Source: DATJLY01 sp963729295 (GTDB taxonomy: Bacteria; Pseudomonadota; Alphaproteobacteria; ATCC43930; CGMCC-115725). From it: 64,000 nucleotides of DNA. The position numbers and the translations under genes were made by a program. The stretch lies in the NCBI GenBank assembly GCA_963729295.1, contig CAVSNJ010000003.1, positions 29,106 to 93,105 of the forward strand, given 5' to 3'. The notes beneath the pieces were generated by a model. That model was not told the DNA's origin and searched no databases. It saw only the letters and a program-made list of their open reading frames with translations. Below are positions 61,309 to 64,000 of the stretch, one piece after another (positions within the stretch are counted from its first letter, which is position 1; each line of letters begins with the position of its first letter).

Positions 61309-62190
61309 CTAGGGCTGGTTCGCCGCAACCGGCCCCGGCGCTCCGTCCTCAGTGATCGGCAGGCCGAAGGGGTAAAGCATTTGTCCGGTCAACGAATGCG
61401 GCAGTTTCGCCTCGATCCCGTAGGCCGACGGCCGCTCTCTCCACGGCGCGTGATAGGTGCCGAATAGCAAGTCGAAGCAGGGCAGCATCGAGGCGAAGTT
61501 GCGGTCGCGCAGGCCGCCGACCGTGTGGTGCCAGTGATGGAAGCCGGGTGTAGAGACCAGCCACTCAAGCGGACCGAGCCGCCAGCGCAAATTCGCGTGG
61601 AGGAAGAAGCCCCAGACGGTCACGGCCAACATGAGCAGCGTCGCGATGAGCGTGCCCTGTACACTCTGAGGCGCGCCAAGACCGAGAATGTACATGGGAG
61701 CCAAGCCACACAGGCGGATGAATGCATTGTCGATGGGGTGTGCGCGCGCGCTGATCAGGAAATACAGTTGTTCGGGACTGTGGTGTATCGAGTGAAATCG
61801 CCATAGGAATGGGATCTGATGGGCCCAGCGATGGCCCCAGTAAAAGCCGAAATCGGCGACAACGAAAGCGCTCAAACCACGCAGCCACAGGGGCCAAGCG
61901 GCGACCGCCGCGTGCATGCGCCACGGAACGAAGGAATAAGCGACATAGGCAGCGACAGAAAGCGGCACGATCAGTAACAGATGAGGCACGATGCCGCTGA
62001 TGAAGTAGTAGCCAAGATCGCTGATGACAGACCGGCTAAAGATCTTTCGCGGATGCACCGCCCAAAGGAGTTCGAGGGGCACGAAGATGACGCTGAGAAT
62101 CACCAGCCACGCACATTGCCGGAGCGCGATCAGCGCATAGGCCAGGAGGTGATAGTCGCGCAGGAACTCGGACAACGATACCAACTCCAC
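61309..62190 (-). CDS. Sterol desaturase/fatty acid hydroxylase superfamily membrane protein
   Basis: A 293-residue integral membrane protein with four or more hydrophobic spans and the eight-histidine di-iron signature of the superfamily: HRWAH at residues 120-124, HSIHH at 133-137 and HHWHH at 218-222. Members hydroxylate or desaturate sterols, fatty acids, carotenoids or hopanoid-like lipids; the substrate here is unknown. It starts with GTG (VELVSLSEFLRDYH), without a clear ribosome-binding site, 74 bases downstream of the PEP-CTERM gene on the same strand. A 10-base-pair hairpin sits in that gap. Confidence 0.88.
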   Translation of the reverse strand: MELVSLSEFLRDYHLLAYALIALRQCAWLVILSVIFVPLELLWAVHPRKIFSRSVISDLGYYFISGIVPHLLLIVPLSVAAYVAYSFVPWRMHAAVAAWPLWLRGLSAFVVADFGFYWGHRWAHQIPFLWRFHSIHHSPEQLYFLISARAHPIDNAFIRLCGLAPMYILGLGAPQSVQGTLIATLLMLAVTVWGFFLHANLRWRLGPLEWLVSTPGFHHWHHTVGGLRDRNFASMLPCFDLLFGTYHAPWRERPSAYGIEAKLPHSLTGQMLYPFGLPITEDGAPGPVAANQP

Positions 62191-62217
62191 TGGCTGGCAC
62201 GACCCTGGCCGGCCCCC

Positions 62218-62249
62218 GCGCCCGGACGCGATTGGTTATGTCCGGGCGC
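62218..62249 (-). other. Intergenic hairpin between the PEP-CTERM gene and the hydroxylase gene
   Basis: GCGCCCGGAC (62218-62227) pairs perfectly with GTCCGGGCGC (62240-62249) around a 12-base loop. There is no T-run on either side, so it is more likely an RNA-processing or stability hairpin, or a rho-type end, than an intrinsic terminator. It separates the sigma54-controlled PEP-CTERM gene from the hydroxylase gene. Confidence 0.4.
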
Positions 62250-62264
62250 CTAAACTGTCGCGGA

Positions 62265-63104
62265 TCAGGCCGAAGGGGAACCCTTCCGACGCCGCCGTGC
62301 GATTGCGCCCAGGCCCGCAAGGCCGACACAGAAGAGCGACAGACTTGCCGGTTCGGGCACCGGTGCCCCTAACCCGGCTGGCGAATTGACCCCGGCGAGG
62401 AACGCCATCGGCGGTAGGTTGGTGGTATTGCCGTTGTCACCCCACGCCAGAAAACTCAGCACCTCGGTTGTGGCGTCGGCTGTAAGGGTGACCGAAGTAA
62501 AGTTCCAACCGGATGCCAACCCAGTAAGGGTGGTCATCAGGTCTGTATGCGTAACAGATGCGGTCCCGTCCGTATCCTCATAGACACAGTCGGTGCCACA
62601 GAAGATGTCCGGGACGGACGGGGCGCTGCCGGACGCGGAGTAAAGCGTGGAACCAACCGCGCCTAGCGCGACAATCCATTGATTGGTTGTTGTTCCGACA
62701 AACCCCACTTCCTGACTGGCCCCTTGATAGAAGCTCAGCGTGTATGTCGTCCCCGGGGTCAGTCCCGTGACTTTATAGTTGAACCCACTCTCGTACACAG
62801 GGTTCCCGTCCGCCTCCACGAAGTTCCCGGGAACCGTTCCGACCGGATTAGCATATGTTGCGATGCCGCCGGAGGAGGAGGTTCCCGGCTGTGAAGGAGA
62901 ATCGATGTAAATCAAACCGCTTCCGCCGGTCCAGCCGGTCGGTGCAACGCACGTAAAGCAGTTCTTGGGTGCGGTGCCGGTGTAGTTTTCGAAGTCGAGG
63001 TTCGTGAGATTCGGAAGAATCGGATCCGCCTGCGCCGAAAACGAAAGCGCGAGAGCCGGAACGCCGATAATGGCGGTGGACGACAGTAGAGAGCGTCTGT
63101 GCAT
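62265..63104 (-). CDS. PEP-CTERM sorting-domain surface protein
   Basis: A 279-residue exported protein. A signal peptide (MHRRSLLSSTAIIGVPALAL, cleavage near AQA-DP at residue 26) precedes a threonine/serine/glycine-rich beta-type domain with NLDFENYTGTAPKNCFTC near residue 35 and VTGLTPGTTYTLSFYQGASQ near 111. The C terminus has the three-part PEP-CTERM signal: VPEPASLSLFCVGLAGLG followed by the basic tail ARRRRK. Such proteins are cleaved by exosortase and linked to exopolysaccharide or matrix; no exosortase lies in the window. GAAGGGG precedes the ATG by about six bases. A perfect sigma54 promoter lies about 96 bases upstream, with two copies of an enhancer-like repeat further out. Confidence 0.9.
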   Translation of the reverse strand: MHRRSLLSSTAIIGVPALALSFSAQADPILPNLTNLDFENYTGTAPKNCFTCVAPTGWTGGSGLIYIDSPSQPGTSSSGGIATYANPVGTVPGNFVEADGNPVYESGFNYKVTGLTPGTTYTLSFYQGASQEVGFVGTTTNQWIVALGAVGSTLYSASGSAPSVPDIFCGTDCVYEDTDGTASVTHTDLMTTLTGLASGWNFTSVTLTADATTEVLSFLAWGDNGNTTNLPPMAFLAGVNSPAGLGAPVPEPASLSLFCVGLAGLGAIARRRRKGSPSA

Positions 63105-63199
63105 TGGTATTCCCCTTCAACTTGACCAACAAGTCTCCGGCAGCCGCCTTACGCGACCGCGACGACATCGGGTCACTTCCCGTCCCAATCCTGATCGCG

Positions 63200-63215
63200 T
63201 GCAAACCACGTGCCA
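63200..63215 (-). promoter_or_regulatory. Sigma54 (RpoN) promoter of the PEP-CTERM gene
   Basis: Read on the minus strand the sequence is TGGCAC-GTGGT-TTGCA (63215 to 63200), a full match to the RpoN consensus TGGCACNNNNNTTGCW, with the invariant GG and GC separated by ten bases. Transcription would start near 63188 and leave a leader of about 84 bases before the ATG at 63104. PEP-CTERM genes of other bacteria are known to be controlled by RpoN with the PrsK/PrsR two-component pair, which agrees with this site. Confidence 0.85.
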
Positions 63216-63277
63216 GAAATCAAACGCGGGCAGTTTCAACGGCTTAGATCGCGGGACACAGGGCGCCTCGCCACAAA

Positions 63278-63303
63278 TGTAAAGTTTTCCGACAAGGAAA
63301 TGT
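63278..63303. repeat. Enhancer-like element, proximal copy
   Basis: This 26-base sequence (TGTAAAGTTTTCCGACAAGG then AAATGT) matches the distal copy at 63377 at 22 of 26 positions. TTTCC and GGAAA inside it form an inverted repeat. It lies about 90 bases upstream of the predicted sigma54 start, the usual place for an activator-binding site such as that of a PrsR-type enhancer-binding protein. Confidence 0.6.
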
Positions 63304-63376
63304 AACAACAAGTGGCCGGATGCGGCCATCTGGCGGTGATGTCACCGCCGAGATGCTGTGGAGCCGCACATGCGAG

Positions 63377-63402
63377 TGAAAAGTTTCCCGACACCGAAAT
63401 GT
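63377..63402. repeat. Enhancer-like element, distal copy
   Basis: The second copy (TGAAAAGTTTCCCGACACCG then AAATGT) lies exactly 99 bases from the proximal copy in the same orientation, about 190 to 215 bases upstream of the predicted start. Most of the surrounding sequence is unrelated between the two copies, which argues for selection on this 26-base unit. Confidence 0.6.
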
Positions 63403-63887
63403 GCCGAGCAACGCCGCAGCGGCCGACCGAACACCGATCAGGTCAGGTTGCTCGAAGCGTGAAAAGCCAACATAAGAACTGGCGCGTGCCGCGCCGCGAG
63501 CCTTTCAGCGCACTATCTTCGGCGGGCAGTCGGCGCCGTACTGGGCGATGAGCTTCGGCCAGGTTGAGCTTCGTTCCGCGCTAGCACTTGAGGCAGTTGG
63601 CGATGAGGCCGTGGCCGCTCGCGTGGTGCCAATGGCATGACGCGGAGCCTAACGCGCAGTCGACCGCGGCGAGCCCGCAATTGCGGACCGAAGGGCGCAG
63701 CAGTGGCGCGGCCGTGTCTGCTCCACCCGCGAAAGCGACCCTAGACGCGTAACCGCGGCGCCGCGCCCTTGTTCCGCAGCTGGCCATCGTTCGTGCGGAA
63801 TGCGCGAATTTTCCGAGGCCTTTGCCGGAAATTTGCCGGATGATTGGACTTGGCCGATGGACCCACAGTCTCACATGTTGAGAATAT
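63403..63887. other. Non-coding stretch without recognised features
   Basis: I see no credible gene, repeat or RNA here. Short open frames on the minus strand (for example 63581-63874) have arginine- and alanine-rich content without domain resemblance, no ribosome-binding site, and look like chance frames. Confidence 0.4.
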
Positions 63888-63949
63888 TGGCGTCCCTACC
63901 GGATTCGAACCGGTGTTGTCGCCGTGAGAGAGCGAGAAACCACGGGGAC
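63888..63949 (-). pseudogene. tRNA-Glu (CTC) 3' portion lacking the D-arm
   Basis: On the minus strand, ending at 63888 with CCA, the sequence has a tRNA-Glu-like anticodon arm (TCGCT, loop CTCTCAC with anticodon CTC, GGCGA), variable bases CAACA, a T-arm ACCGG TTCGAAT CCGGT and the acceptor 3' strand AGGGAC-G-CCA. The 5' part has GTCCC that can pair with GGGAC but only about ten bases before the anticodon stem, so the D-arm is missing and total length is 62. The 3' acceptor strand is also one base short. It is therefore a broken tRNA gene or the tRNA-derived end (att site) of an integrated element rather than a working tRNA. Confidence 0.6.
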
Positions 63950-64000
63950 TCGGGATCTTAACGGCTGCAAATAACGCGGGTTGCACTCGCCCGCAACCAC

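Noticed and set aside
63459..63466. GTGAAAAG as a further partial copy of the enhancer-like repeat
   Set aside because: Only eight bases match, which is expected by chance; the core CCGACA is missing.
63581..63874. Minus-strand open frame of 97 codons
   Set aside because: No ribosome-binding site, no recognisable domain, and Arg/Ala/Ser-rich content typical of chance frames.

Overview
The window is about 64 kb of GC-rich DNA from an alphaproteobacterium. The evidence is an alphaproteobacterial-type 16S rRNA, an rrn operon ending in tRNA-fMet, an ATP12-type F1-ATPase assembly chaperone, a DUF1489 protein, and an alpha operon without rpsD. I would not name a genus. No transcription-factor gene was recognised.

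Region 1 (1-28.7 kb, + strand) is the core gene-expression cluster: rplA (5' truncated), rplJ-rplL, rpoB-rpoC, then rpsL-rpsG-fusA-tuf joined to the S10, spc and alpha ribosomal gene blocks with secY and adk inside, ending rpsM-rpsK-rpoA-rplQ. Control signals visible here are an L10-type leader before rplJ, a strong intrinsic terminator after rpoC, a near-consensus sigma70 promoter and structured leader before rpsL, and a TTGACT-16-TATAAT promoter between adk and rpsM. rpsN carries an apparent one-base insertion that replaces its conserved C terminus.

Region 2 (28.7-39.2 kb, - strand) reads lipB, a DegP/HtrA-like protease, rarA, a small YXWGXW-type exported protein, an RluC-like pseudouridine synthase, an ATP12 gene with a frameshift, propionyl-CoA carboxylase beta and alpha, acylphosphatase and an LplT-like MFS transporter. 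Spacing is tight, so most of it could be co-transcribed.

Region 3 (39.2-51.6 kb) holds tRNA-Leu(GAG) between palindromic hairpin repeats, a malic enzyme-phosphotransacetylase fusion, a Rieske oxygenase, an LTXXQ/Spy-like periplasmic protein on the - strand, and a leucine/isovalerate degradation operon (liuA, an SDR, liuB, liuC, liuD, liuE) followed by a DUF1489 gene. The liu enzymes take isovaleryl-CoA to acetoacetate and acetyl-CoA, and the Pcc enzyme of region 2 handles propionyl-CoA from branched-chain catabolism.

Region 4 (51.6-57.1 kb) is a complete rrn operon: two candidate promoters, boxA, 16S, tRNA-Ile(GAT), tRNA-Ala(TGC), 23S, 5S, tRNA-fMet, terminator.

Region 5 (57.1-64 kb) looks accessory: a decayed coding remnant, two tandem TPR-sulfotransferase paralogues, a sterol-desaturase-like membrane hydroxylase and a PEP-CTERM surface protein. 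The PEP-CTERM gene has a perfect sigma54 -24/-12 promoter and two copies of a 26-base element upstream, which look like enhancer sites. The window ends in a D-arm-less 3' portion of tRNA-Glu(CTC), which may be an attachment-site scar. The sigma54/enhancer arrangement and the two single-base frameshifts are the most notable observations. I saw no CRISPR array, transposase or integrase.
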